A stretch of 64,000 nucleotides of DNA from Symsagittifera roscoffensis (Eukaryota > Xenacoelomorpha > Acoela > Convolutidae). Positions 9,501 through 18,700 of this stretch are shown here, piece by piece. The translations under genes were made by a program, and so were the position numbers. The stretch's first letter is position 1; each line of letters starts with the position of its first letter. The notes beneath the pieces are model-generated. The model saw only the letters and a program-made list of their open reading frames with translations. It was not told the DNA's origin and searched no databases. The stretch spans positions 12,071,716 through 12,135,715 of the forward strand of contig NC_087067.1 of the NCBI RefSeq assembly GCF_963678635.1, read 5' to 3'.

Positions 9501-12500
9501 AGCGTTAGATTTAGGCAAAACTTTGATAATTTAAGTGTATATTTTAGCCGCAACCTCCTATTGATTAACTCTCTATTCGGTATTGGTAAAAATTGGTCCA
9601 AAACGTCAAATGCGGGTGTCGGTATAAAGTCGCCGGTGGTCGCGCTATGCGCACATCGCCGGTTCGCGGAAATAACGGGCTCTAAATTTCGTGCATAGTC
9701 CTGCCCTTTGTTGGCAGCCTCTTAACACGCTGACGCGATTGTAGCGAACACTTATACTGTTGATTTGTTCTTTGATACTGCTGATTTGTGTATCTGATAG
9801 GCAGCAAGCGAATGACGTAGATAATGATGCGCGCAAAACCTGTCGTTTCAAGACCTTTGCAACCATGATGATCCGTCGCGACCATCGCGACCGAAGCGGA
9901 GGTGGCGCGACCAAAACTTCGTGACTCATATTTGGTATGTCCAGACTCTCGCGACCAAGAGTTGCCATTTCCAGACTTTCGCAATCGAAAAACTAAGGCG
10001 CGACTTTCGCGACCGAGGCGGATACGGCGCGACCCTGCGGCTCAGGAAATGGCGTGACCGGCGCGACCAAAATTAGCTATTAAAAGGCTTTCCAGACCTA
10101 GATGGAGACGGCGCGACTTTCCAGACCAACATGAGCCATGGCCAACTGGTGCTTCGAATTGCATGACAAGTGTGCTGCGATTTGCGGAGTTTTAAGCGTT
10201 AATTAGAGCAGGCGTTACGAGTTTAGCATGTGTGCTTTTTAAACTGCGCTCAATGTGTCAATGAGGCGCACATTCAATCGAAGCAAGAGAGCCTAATTTT
10301 TCATTCTACTTGAAATGTTATTGCTCCGACTTTCGATACGAAAGTAACGGAATATTTGTAATCGGGATGGGTTTTTTTTCTTCAGATAAGTTTTTTTTTT
10401 AATTAGCCATCTTTGACGGAATTTTTTATATCATTCAAAAGATATTGTTATCCTGAGCTTAAATTTGAAAAGATATTTCACCTGTGATCATTTTTCGTAA
10501 AATTATGAGGGTTTACAGATTGCCATTTTGGCCATTTTGACCAATTTGGGACAATTAACGCGCGATATAATTCGCGCTATTAACGCGTAAGCGGAGATTT
10601 AATCCGTCTTATAAATCGTTCCAAATTGGTTGAACGAAGCTTATTTGCCATAATTGATTTGTTACAAGGATTTTATTTTATTTCATTTAACTTTTTTATG
10701 CTATTACTGCTGCTCCATAAACTTTAAAAGGCAGTCGGGACATTCAGGGCTTCGCCCTGATTTGAGCAGTCTTGTTTCATTTATTCGAAGAATCGAAAAG
10801 TGAACTTGGTTTAACTAAACCTTTGCACTTACCCTCTGCACAAAAAATGCACGGTACCCGAGAAAACAGAAATGACAAAAACAATTTTTGAAATAGTAAA
10901 CGAGTCAGCTGCATATTTGCAGTTAAACCATGAACTTGGTTTAACTAAACCTTTGCACTTACCCTTTGCACAAAAAATGCACGGTACCCGAGAAAACAGA
11001 AATGACAAAAACAATTTTTGAAATAGTAAACGAGTCAGCTGCATATTTTTACAATGACATGCTAATCAACACACATGCTAATAGCCCGGTCGTTGTGAGT
11101 TGCGTGTTTTGCATGTAGTCATAAAACTGGTTATTCAGAAATGGTAAAAGCAAGCCGAACTACATATCAAACAGAAAATAATAATCGCTCATAAAACTTA
11201 GGTCCCGCAATAGGTCCGAACTCTCGAAAATATCAGATCAAAGCGTTCCTTAGAGAAGCCTGAAAGAATATGAGTAAAATTTAATATTTTGTGTGCATAA
11301 CGTATTCCTGGGTCGGCAAAAGTTAGGTTTTTTCCGTTTCTCTGAATAAAGTTTTTCAAAAACGCTCAAAAAGTCTATTTATTTTGTATTTAAAATTTTT
11401 GCTTGCCTTGAGCAATGATTGAGCAAGGATTGAGAAAGAATTGATTAAAACTTCAAACTCAGGTCGTTTCTAATGCATTGTACATACAAAACCGTTTAGT
11501 GTCTCTAGTTTTGAGTCTTAATTTTTTTCCTGCTGCCAAAACACGTCAAAGCATTGGCTGTTTTAAATCATATGCGTAATTCGCCGCATTTTTGGCCGAT
11601 ATTATAAAGTGCTGATTTAAATTAACCGGACAAAACGCGGTCAACTTGAAATTTAAAACCCTTTTATTTCAAATTGGGTTGAGTTTAGGTGAAAACTTAT
11701 GAAGACAAAACTTTCGCAAAATAAATTTCGCAAAATAAATTACACTATATTAATTCTGCTAAAATTTTAAGCAAATTTTGTCTTCATAAGTTTTCACCTA
11801 AACTCAACCCAATTTGAGAAAAACGGGTTTTAAATTTCAAGTTTAACGCGTTTCTTCCGGTTAATTTAAATCAGCACTGTACCACCCTACGTTTTCCTAT
11901 GCTTTTAATTGTTTTTCGAGTATGTTACATCTCTCGTGGCCTCGTTTTTTGTCTACAAAAGTGGGCCCATGTGAACAATATCTCCTCTTAATAAACCAAG
12001 TGAACACTGTCACTCCTAAAATTAAATGACAAATCTAATGCTCAAATCTATGCTCAAACCTGATTGGCTAAAAAAATGGTAATTTAACCAAGTGAACTTT
12101 CTCCCCCTTAATTGATTTCGGGTGGAAAATTGCTCATTTGGTCCCAAAAGTGTAATTGTTCCGACTTTCGTAACGAAAATAACGAAATATTTGTGCTCGG
12201 GTGGGTTTTTTTCCTCAGACAAATTTCGACTTTTTAACTAGCCATTTATGACGGATATTTTTTATATCATTCGAAAACTTTTGTTGTCCTGAGCTTAAAG
12301 TTGAAAAAATTATTCAGCTGCTCTCATTTTTTAAAAAAAGTTATGGGGTTTAAAGATTGTGATTTTGGCCAATTTGAGAAACGCTCGATAAATTTCGCGC
12401 TATTAACGCGTGAGCGCGTGAGCGAAAGATTTAATCTTTCTTAGAAATCGTTCCAAGCTGATTCAAAGAAGGTTATTTGCTATGTTATAATTATGTAACA

Positions 12501-15088
12501 GTTAGGCAAAGTTCATTCAAATGACGTGTTTCTCGGCTGGTATAATCACACTCATGTTAGTTTTTCTGTTGCGTTTGTTAAAAAAACCGAAGATACGTTT
12601 GATTGTTTTTCCTTATTGCAAAAGCTGAAAATTCGTTACTTTTTACAATATTCGAAATTGACTTTTTATAGTTAAAAAGACAAAATAGGGAAAAAAGGAA
12701 ATTTGAAAACGTCTGACGAAACTTGGAGCTCGAAAAACTATCACGTTACACCACCAATATAATTCATTCATAAAAATTAAACATGAAATAACAAACCTTT
12801 TTTTATAGAAATTGAAACTATCAAAGACCGGCTATTTTCCACTCCCCTCCCCACCTATCAGTTTTAAATTTATAACTTTTTTTCAATGCTGTCACATGCA
12901 ATGACACTTGGCATGGTGAACAGACTAACAATTGTGCACAGATTTGTTCTTAATACCGTACATCTTTACAACACGTAAATCTTTATGAAAACACAAAAAA
13001 AACTATAAAAAGACAAGACTGCTCGTATTTCAGGGCGAAGCCCTGAATGTTCCGACTGTACCTTAATTCATATCGAATAGTTTTTGGGAAAAGAAAGTAT
13101 TGAAAACCTATGCATTTTGGACAATATCAATGTGTAAAATTTTGAGTCGTACGAAACTAATACGACCAATTAGCTAGCCTCAATTCAATTTGGAATGATT
13201 TTGTTGAGCGGGATAATTCGGCACGCATAAATAGTTCGCGTTACGCTCTCAGCATTATGAAAAAACTTTTAAAAGCTCGCATAATTTAGTCCAGTACATG
13301 GAAAATTTGGCAATTTCAAATCCCCAGAACTTTACAAAAAATGATCGGAGGTGAAATTTTGTTTGACATTTGAATTCAGGAAGTCGATAGCTTCAATGGG
13401 GTATAAAAAAGTTTTTGTTGAAAATTATTATTTCGATCGGTGAAAATTGACTGAATGAAAAAAACAAACCGAGCATAAAAATTCCGTTTTCTTCGGAAAG
13501 TGGAACAACAAGACTGCTGCTAATTAGGACAGATTCCTGAATGTTTCGACTGTCCTTTATTCCATGTCGAATAGTTTTGGGAAGAGAAAATAGTGAAAAA
13601 CTATAAATTTTGAACAAAATCAAAAATCAATTGTAACAAGACTGCTCAAATCATGGCGAGGCCCTGAATGTTCCGACTGTCTTTTAAGGTCTATGGAGCA
13701 GTGACAACTCGAAAAAATCAACTGTAAAAAATGAGTTTTTTTAAAGTTTGAGATTTTTTTGTGAAAACCATCCCCCCACACGCTATATAAAGTACAGGGT
13801 GATAGATTTCGCTCCTAGTAACAAATCAATTATGGCAAACAAGCTTCCTTCAACCAATTTGGAACAATTTCTAAGACGGGTTAAATCTCCGCTTAACGCG
13901 TTAATAACGCGCAATATATCGCGCGTTAATTGTCCCTAATTGGCCAAAATGACAATTCTCAAACCCCAAGAACTTTGCAAAAAATAATCGGAGATGAAAT
14001 ATCTTTTTACATTTTAACTCAAGAAGTCAAATATCTCCAATGGGGAATAAAAGTTTTTGTTGAAAATTATTTTTTCGATCGCCGAAAATTGACTGAATAA
14101 AAAAATTCATACCGAGCATAATTATTCCGTTTTTTCGAAAGTCGGAACAAAAGTTGAAAAGGGTGGTGATAGAAAGTAGCTCAAAGACTCACTTTTCAAT
14201 TTTGGTTTTATCGTTTGCAGCTTGAATGTAAACGACTTCCACGCCACAGCTCAACCTCAGCCTACAGAGGATGACGAATTGAAGCCTAGACTGCCCAAGT
14301 ACTCTTTAAACCTACAAGATGCGGTCGTGCCAGAAGCTCATTATGTCATGCGATTTGCCGAACCACCAAACAGCCGAAGGTAAACAAATTTTGGATCTTT
14401 TTCCTACCTCTCCCCCCCCCCCCCCCCCAAATCCCCCCACCCCCCTCCCACCTCACACGAGCATCAATTTTATGGTCTAACGAGCGGTTTTACAAGTACA
14501 AGGTTGATTGTGAAGAACAAATATGTTTGTCATAGCTTAATTAGTCTGCATGTAATTTTTCATGACAATCGGACAATATGAACTAATTTTTTTTGTTGTA
14601 AAATTTAGCAGGTGTGTGGGGGGACGGAAAAATATCCCAAAGTTTACTAAATGTGATCATTTAGAATGGATTTTCAGTGGGAATTTTTTTGAAAAGGCAT
14701 TTTTTTGAAATCTAGTCTAAAAGGCAATTCGAATCACGTCAACAAGGCTTCAAAACCGCACACTCAACGCTCTGAGAGTTTTTTTTAAAGTCGTCACAAT
14801 AGGAAGAAAAACAGAGTACGCTATTGTTGCTTCAGTGGACTCAAAACAGTAATAGAAAAAATTCAAAGTCAGTTTACCAATTTCAGAACAAACGACTTAA
14901 CAACCCATGAGCCAGATGAAGCACCGCCGGCGTACAACATTCCAGGCACGCCAGAAATAAGAAGGGAATTGAACCAGCAAAACGATACTGGTTCGCCACC
15001 AGACTACCAGTCATCAATCAGTACAATAAGCAGCACACAAATCGATGACTCAGTCGTGTATCAGTACGCCATGCCGCCTCCGTCTTAG
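6447..15088 (+). CDS. Type I single-pass membrane protein: signal peptide, WAP-like core, TM helix, PPxY tail (six exons, 287 aa)
   Basis: Exons are 6447-6559, 6897-7079, 7564-7646, 8467-8590, 14221-14379 and 14887-15088. All junctions are GT-AG, the phases agree and the CDS is 864 bp. Residues 14-34 form a hydrophobic signal peptide, probably cut before GSTG. Residues 52-92 hold eight cysteines with the CC pair and spacing of a WAP four-disulfide core (core CFDNRDC, then FCCGSAC). Residues 100-120 form one transmembrane helix followed by RCNAQR, giving an outside-in orientation. The roughly 165-residue tail carries PPAY (234-237) and PPDY (258-261), sites that bind WW domains such as those of NEDD4-type ubiquitin ligases. 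I do not recognise a named orthologue. WBP1/VOPP1 proteins have a comparable layout (Cys-rich, TM, PPxY), but the cysteine spacing here is WAP-like. Met at 6447 has G at -3; Met at 6486 is the alternative start (274 aa). Confidence 0.85.
6897..7079 (+). CDS. WAP-PPxY gene, exon 2: eight-cysteine ectodomain
   Basis: The acceptor is TTTTCAACTGCAG/C and the donor CACATT/GTAAGC. One exon holds all eight cysteines, spaced C-x7-C-x5-C-x5-C-x6-CC-x3-C-x7-C. An acidic-glycine linker (TTDDGGIGFEFE) follows the signal peptide. Confidence 0.9.
7405..7557 (-). repeat. tRNA-derived SINE, inverted, abutting an exon
   Basis: On the minus strand there is a tRNA-like head: GCTCAGCGG..AAGTGGTTA (A-box region), an anticodon-like loop CTTTTCAA, and GTCGGATGTTCGAACCCC with a good B box (GTTCGAACC), followed by GATCCGTGCTCGTTGC. 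The same B-box to GTGCTCGTT order occurs at 27645-27775. The head end lies within 10 bp of the acceptor of exon 3 (7564), so part of the polypyrimidine context of that splice site may be SINE-derived. Confidence 0.6.
7564..7646 (+). CDS. WAP-PPxY gene, exon 3: transmembrane helix
   Basis: The acceptor is GTTTTTGTTTCAG/T and the donor AAAGAT/GTAAGT. It encodes F-LVPLTAVIGTLCLVLIVYIV-F then RCNAQR: one 21-residue helix with a basic cytoplasmic border. Confidence 0.9.
7880..8160 (+). other. Intronic AT-rich stretch without recognisable feature
   Basis: A 126-codon open frame crosses this region but starts at a non-ATG codon, has no family resemblance and runs into a family B repeat. I treat it as non-coding intron 3 sequence. 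Confidence 0.4.
8165..8390 (+). mobile_element. Family B repeat, partial (5' half)
   Basis: Landmarks are GTGCTCGGGT, CAGACAAGTTTCGACTTTTT, TTTTTGACGGAATTTTTATA, TCATTCGAAAA and AAAGTTATGGG in the order of full family B copies. The CpG-rich palindromic core is missing. It lies in intron 3 of the WAP-PPxY gene, just before exon 4. Confidence 0.65.
8467..8590 (+). CDS. WAP-PPxY gene, exon 4: cytoplasmic tail
   Basis: The acceptor is TGTTTTGTCCCAG/TG and the donor GGGATGAC/GTAAGT. It encodes residues 127-168, a hydrophilic segment (HPDEEQHNLHSRVVGFVRNV..SADDINQRNLQ) with no recognised domain. Confidence 0.85.
8690..9180. other. Intron 4 sequence, weak dispersed repeat
   Basis: The 8690-8850 part (TTTCTCAGGAAAAAGCTTAAG..TTACGCTCA..ATTACACTATCCATTATCG) resembles segments at about 20330-20500, 57160-57320 and 57450-57560, suggesting an old, very AT-rich dispersed repeat. 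Nothing else is recognisable. Confidence 0.35.
9210..9375 (+). mobile_element. Family B repeat, 3' end fragment
   Basis: It ends with the family terminus: GGGCAGTTGG, ATTCAGGGCCTTGCTTCG and GAGCAGTCTTG. The inverse of the Family B block ATCGAATAGTTTTTG is recognisable as CAAAAACTATTCGA. Confidence 0.55.
9840..10150. repeat. CpG-rich degenerate repeat patch, GGCGCGACC / CCAGACTTTCGC motifs
   Basis: About 300 bp with much higher GC and CpG than its surroundings. GGCGCGAC recurs (about 9905, 10028, 10060, 10110) along with TTCGCGACCGA and CCAGACTYTCGC. A related patch is at 21356-21500. The pattern is irregular, not a clean tandem repeat, and it lies inside intron 4. Confidence 0.6.
10310..10785 (+). 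mobile_element. Family B repeat, near full-length
   Basis: It begins TTGCTCCGACTTTCGATACGAAAGTAACGG and ends GGCAGTCGGGACATTCAGGGCTTCGCCCTGATTTGAGCAGTCTTG (joined landmarks). The middle holds ATTAACGCGCGATATAATTCGCGC, TATTAACGCGTAAGCGG and ATTTAATCCG, a CpG-rich palindromic core. No coding potential. Confidence 0.75.
10801..11050 (+). repeat. Tandem duplication of a 130-bp unit
   Basis: Copy 1 is 10801-10930 and copy 2 runs from 10931 to about 11050. They are almost identical (one C/T difference in ACTTACCCTCTGC / ACTTACCCTTTGC). Both begin TGAACTTGGTTTAACTAAAC and contain CACGGTACCCGAG and ACGAGTCAGCTGCATATTT. The minus-strand open frame across it is a by-product of the duplication. Confidence 0.9.
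11051..11600. other. Intron sequence, nothing recognisable
   Basis: Unique AT-rich intron 4 sequence between the 130-bp duplication and the Tc1/mariner-like MITE. No exon signals. Confidence 0.4.
11607..11879. mobile_element. Palindromic MITE, Tc1/mariner-like, about 105-bp inverted arms, TA flanks
   Basis: The 273-bp element starts AAGTGCTGATTTAAATTAAC and ends GTTAATTTAAATCAGCACTG with small changes. The arms pair over about 105 bp (for example AAACTCAACCCAATTTGA against TCAAATTGGGTTGAGTTT). TA dinucleotides flank both ends (11605-11606 and 11880-11881), the usual Tc1/mariner target duplication. The loop contains two TTTCGCAAAATAAA units. No transposase is present. Confidence 0.8.
12150..12480 (+). 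mobile_element. Family B repeat, 5' part with core
   Basis: It starts ATTGTTCCGACTTTCGTAAC and continues through GTGCTCGGGTGGG, TTTCGACTTTTTAACTAGCC, AAAGTTATGGGG, TTCGCGCTATTAACGCG and ATCGTTCCAAG. The 3' hairpin terminus is missing. Confidence 0.7.
12490..13005. other. Intron sequence, nothing recognisable
   Basis: Unique AT-rich sequence between two family B copies; no exon, hairpin or repeat identified. Confidence 0.4.
13008..13513 (-). mobile_element. Family B repeat, full-length, inverted
   Basis: It runs from ACAAGACTGCTCG through the hairpin TTCAGGGCGAAGCCCTGAA and TGTTCCGACTG to CCGTTTTCTTCGGAAAG and GGAACAACAAG. The core differs from the 13.6-kb copy (TTCGCGTTACGCTCTC instead of AACGCGTTAATAACGCG), suggesting two subfamilies. 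Confidence 0.75.
13510..14156 (-). mobile_element. Two further family B copies in inverted tandem order
   Basis: A short fragment (13510-13636: GACTGCTGC..CCTGAATGTTTCGACTG) is followed by a full copy, about 13636-14156, from AAGACTGCTCAAAT and a GAGGCCCTGAATG terminus. It passes through AACGCGTTAATAACGCGC and ATATATCGCGCGTTAATTG and ends at CGAAAGTCGGAACAA. The last base lies about 65 bp before exon 5 of the WAP-PPxY gene. Confidence 0.7.
14221..14379 (+). CDS. WAP-PPxY gene, exon 5: cytoplasmic tail
   Basis: The acceptor is TATCGTTTGCAG/C and the donor CCGAAG/GTAAAC. It encodes residues 168-221, including an acidic PTEDDELKPRLPKYS segment and QDAVVPEAHYVMRFAEPP. No domain is recognised. 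Confidence 0.85.
14411..14455. repeat. Poly(C) low-complexity tract
   Basis: About 20 consecutive C followed by further C-rich sequence, directly after exon 5. Length in the assembly is likely unreliable. Confidence 0.9.
14887..15088 (+). CDS. WAP-PPxY gene, exon 6: PPxY motifs and stop
   Basis: The acceptor is CCAATTTCAG/A. It encodes 67 codons ending ..VVYQYAMPPPS and a TAG stop at 15086-15088. It contains both PPxY motifs (EAPPAYN and GSPPDYQ) and a Ser/Thr-rich stretch (SSISTISSTQ). Both motifs in one exon suggest a WW-ligand module. Confidence 0.9.
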
Positions 15089-15790
15089 TTTTCAAAAAGG
15101 CATTTTATGAGGAACCAATTAAGACTGAAACAGTCAAAAAGTAATCAATGTCATTGCTTCGCGTGCTAATTTCTAATTATAGTAGTTTTGTTAATTAAGT
15201 AGTTTAATTTAATCTTATATTTAAATTGAAAATCCGACGGAGCTATTGAGTTATGACCGATGTGGTTAACTCATAGAGTAATTTCGGATAGGGTACACCG
15301 TCTGCTCGTCACGCTATCTTATTTTCGGCCGGATAGATTCGTGCAACTTCTTAGTCTAATACCGATCCCAATCTTACTCTTATATCTACTAGTCTCAGGG
15401 TGTTTAACTAGTCTCTGCTAGGCTCAATAGATCTAGGTTATACTGGTTTATTGAGGCTGCTGAAGTTCTCTTGGAGAGGCAACTAATTTCTAAGTTAAAT
15501 TCAAATCTCTCTGGTGCTGAAATTACAAGTAATTTCAGCACTTACAAATAAGTGGGTTGTTAGTTAGATGGATTATGATTGGTTTATATTAAATATTTTA
15601 CAGTGGTAAAATATCCAATTTATCCAATTATAAAATGTAGTTTAGATCAGGTTCCACTATGCACGTAAGTATTAACTGAACACAAAGTTTTAGTTTTGTC
15701 GAGCTCATGTTTTAAAAAGATCATCAGACTCTGCGTTTAGGAGAAGGCCATTAATATTCTAGATATTCCAACCGTTCTAAAGTCTGAAGT
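15089..15790 (+). other. 3' flank of the WAP-PPxY gene, possible 3' UTR
   Basis: There is no canonical AATAAA in this 700 bp; an ATTAAA variant near 15587 is the best candidate for the poly(A) signal. The sequence is unique and somewhat less AT-rich than the introns. Confidence 0.35.
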
Positions 15791-18700
15791 CTTTTAGATT
15801 TAATTTTGAAAACTCAACTCTTCGGACAACATCAATTCGACTCAACTTCAAGTCTAGACAATACCTGTCAGTTTATTTCTGAAGCTTTGCGTGAACAGAT
15901 TGCTTTTCAACCAAACCAATTTGCAACATCAACCTCCTTTCTTGCTCTGAAACGTTCAAAAAGTATCTTCTGCGAACAGATAGCTTGCTAAGCTTAAAAA
16001 AACTTGAAACAATTAAATTTTCAGAAGCTTGCTTGAAAAATTTTTTTTTCCTTCAGTTAACATTCAAGCATTCAAAACACAATCAATTGTTTGAGTAGCC
16101 TGCTTGATTTTTGCCCACCAATCTAAGCTATGGAAATAAAAAATGATTTGTTTCAAAACTCTTTCGCTTTTCATTGCTTGCTTGAGAAAAAACATTAAAT
16201 TTGGAAAACCGATTCCAGCTGAAAAAACATTTTGAACAATTTTAACAGCGGCAAAATTTTACATCTCGCGAATCGATTCAAGCTATGAAAAACAATTTTG
16301 AATGTTTTTGAGTTTCATAGGTCAATAAATTGTTCCGCAAGATTTTTTTTGTGCGAACCGATTGGAAACTTCATAAAAAGCTGGTAATTTTTATTGAAAA
16401 ATAGTTTTTATTGAAAAAATTCTCCCTCCTCTCGTACCGATTCAATCTATAAAAACAAATCAGGATTTTGATTTCAAAGTTTCATCTCTCAATGGCGTGC
16501 ATGAAAAAAATAAGTTATTTGCGTTTTGAATCAAGCTACTAAAAACAATTTGAAATGGAAAAAAAAATGCAAACCTATTTGCTCTATCAATTATCTCAAA
16601 TTGTTCCAAAGTTTCCTGGTTTGATCAGATTGTATAAAAACATGCAAACTTTCGCGAACCATTTTTCGGTGTTTAAAAATCACTGTTTGAATAGATTGCT
16701 CAGCAAACTATTGACCTCTGCGATGTGATTCATGCTATCTTTAACTTCAAAAGCTTCATCGCTTGAACGGCCGGCTTAGAAAAACTTCAATTTTTGCCAA
16801 ATGTTTTACGGTATAAAACAACTTCAAAATCTTGCAAGTTGCTTTATCATTATATATTGAATGGTTTCATAAGTTGCAATAAAACAGTAAGTTGAAATAT
16901 TAAGAGAGCCCAGTTTTTTTTTTTACAAAAGAGCGTATTTGTTAGGAATGTAAAGCAAGTTAAAAAAAAAGTCAAAACAATTTTGCAAGAAGGTTGTTGA
17001 AGCAATAAAAAGTAGAAATATTCAAAAATTATATTGCTTGAATAGCTTGCTTGACAAAAAAAATTTTTTGTAGAATTCATTTAAGTTATGAAAGCAAAGT
17101 TGAACGCTCAGTAGTAAAATCTTCGGAAATAAGTTAGAATTAAGAAAAAACAAGGTTAAAAGTTTTCTCTTGATCAATAATTTGCTCGGCAAAAAAAGTA
17201 ATATATCTCAAGTGGTTCTAGCTATGAAGTACAACTTTAGCTATTTGGATAATTCATCAATCATTAAGGTGCTTGGCAAAGAAAACATACGTTTTGCGAA
17301 CCGATTAAAGCAATGAAAATTAGCCAGAAAATTTTTTTAAGGTTTCATTGATTACTAATCACTTGAAAAAAAAACATTTTGCGAAAAGGTTCTATGAATG
17401 AAAACTGACTTTTTTTTTATAATTTCATCAGTCAAAAACTTGATTGACAAAAAAATCTGACTTTTAGCGCACTGATTTAAACTGTGGAAACAACTTTAAA
17501 ATTTATTCTTTTCTGAAACTCAATTGATTGATCGATGAAACAAATTCATCCTGTTGTAACGCTTCAAGCTGTAACAACAATTTGAAATTTTTCAAAGATT
17601 CATCTCTCAAAAGCTTGCTTGAGAAAAACTATATTTTGTTGCTTTTTGTATCAAGCTATGAGCATCAAGTCGGATAGAAGAACAAACATTTAGCGAACCG
17701 GCCCGCTCTAGGAAATAGCTTGAACTATTTAAATTTTCATCTCCTCAATAGCTTGCTTATAACAACTTCAGTTTTGGTCAAAAGATTTTCTCCTCTAGTT
17801 GACCTGAATAGCTTCAAAAAATCAACTCTAGTTTGCTTAGAAAACTTTTTGCAAACCTATTCGTTTTATCAAATAACTCAAAAATTGGTAAAACTTCAAT
17901 TTTTGCCAAATGTTTTACGGTATAAAACAACTTCAAAATCTTGCAAGTTGCTTTATCATTATATATTAGATGGTTTCATAAGTTGCAATAAAACAGTAAG
18001 TTGAAATATTAAGAGAGCCCAGTTTTTTTTTACAAAAGAGCGTATTTGTTAGGAATGTAAAGCAAGTTAAAAAAAAAGTCAAAACAATTTTGCAAGAAGG
18101 TTGTTGAAGCAATAAAAAGTAGAAATATTCAAAAATTATATTGCTTGAATAGCTTGCTTGACAAAAAAAAAACTTTTGTAGAATTGATTTAAGTAATGAA
18201 AGCAAAGTTGAACGCTCAGTAGTAAAATCTTCGGAAATAAGTTAGAATTAAGAAAAAACAAGGTTAAAAGTTTTCTCTTGATCAATAATTTGCTCGGCAA
18301 AAAAAGTAATATATCTCAAGTGGTTCTAGCTATGAAGTACAACCTTAGCTATTTGGATAATTCATCAATCATTAAGGTGCTTGGCAAAAAAAACATACGT
18401 TTTGCGAACCGATTAAAGCAATGAAAATTAGCCAGAAAATTTTTTTAAGGTTTCATCGATTACTAATCACTTGAAAAAAAAACATTTTGCGAAAAGGTTC
18501 TATGAATGAAAACTGACTTTTTTGTATAATTTCATCAGTCAAGAACTTGATTGACAAAAAAACCTGACTTTTAGCGCACTGATTTAAACTGTGGAAACAA
18601 CTTTAAAATTTATTCTTTTCTGAAACTCAATTGATTGATCGATGAAACAAATTCATCCTGTTGTAACGCTTCAAGCTGTAACAACAATTTGAAAATTTTC

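Noticed and set aside
9645-9984. Overlapping minus-strand frames of 100 and 107 codons
   Set aside because: They result from the CpG-rich repeat patch, which lacks stop codons by composition.
10829-11044. Minus-strand 71-codon frame with internally repeated peptide
   Set aside because: The repetition is explained by the 130-bp DNA duplication; no start or family.
16850-18205. Two near-identical minus-strand frames
   Set aside because: They are the two copies of the satellite higher-order duplication, not paralogous genes.
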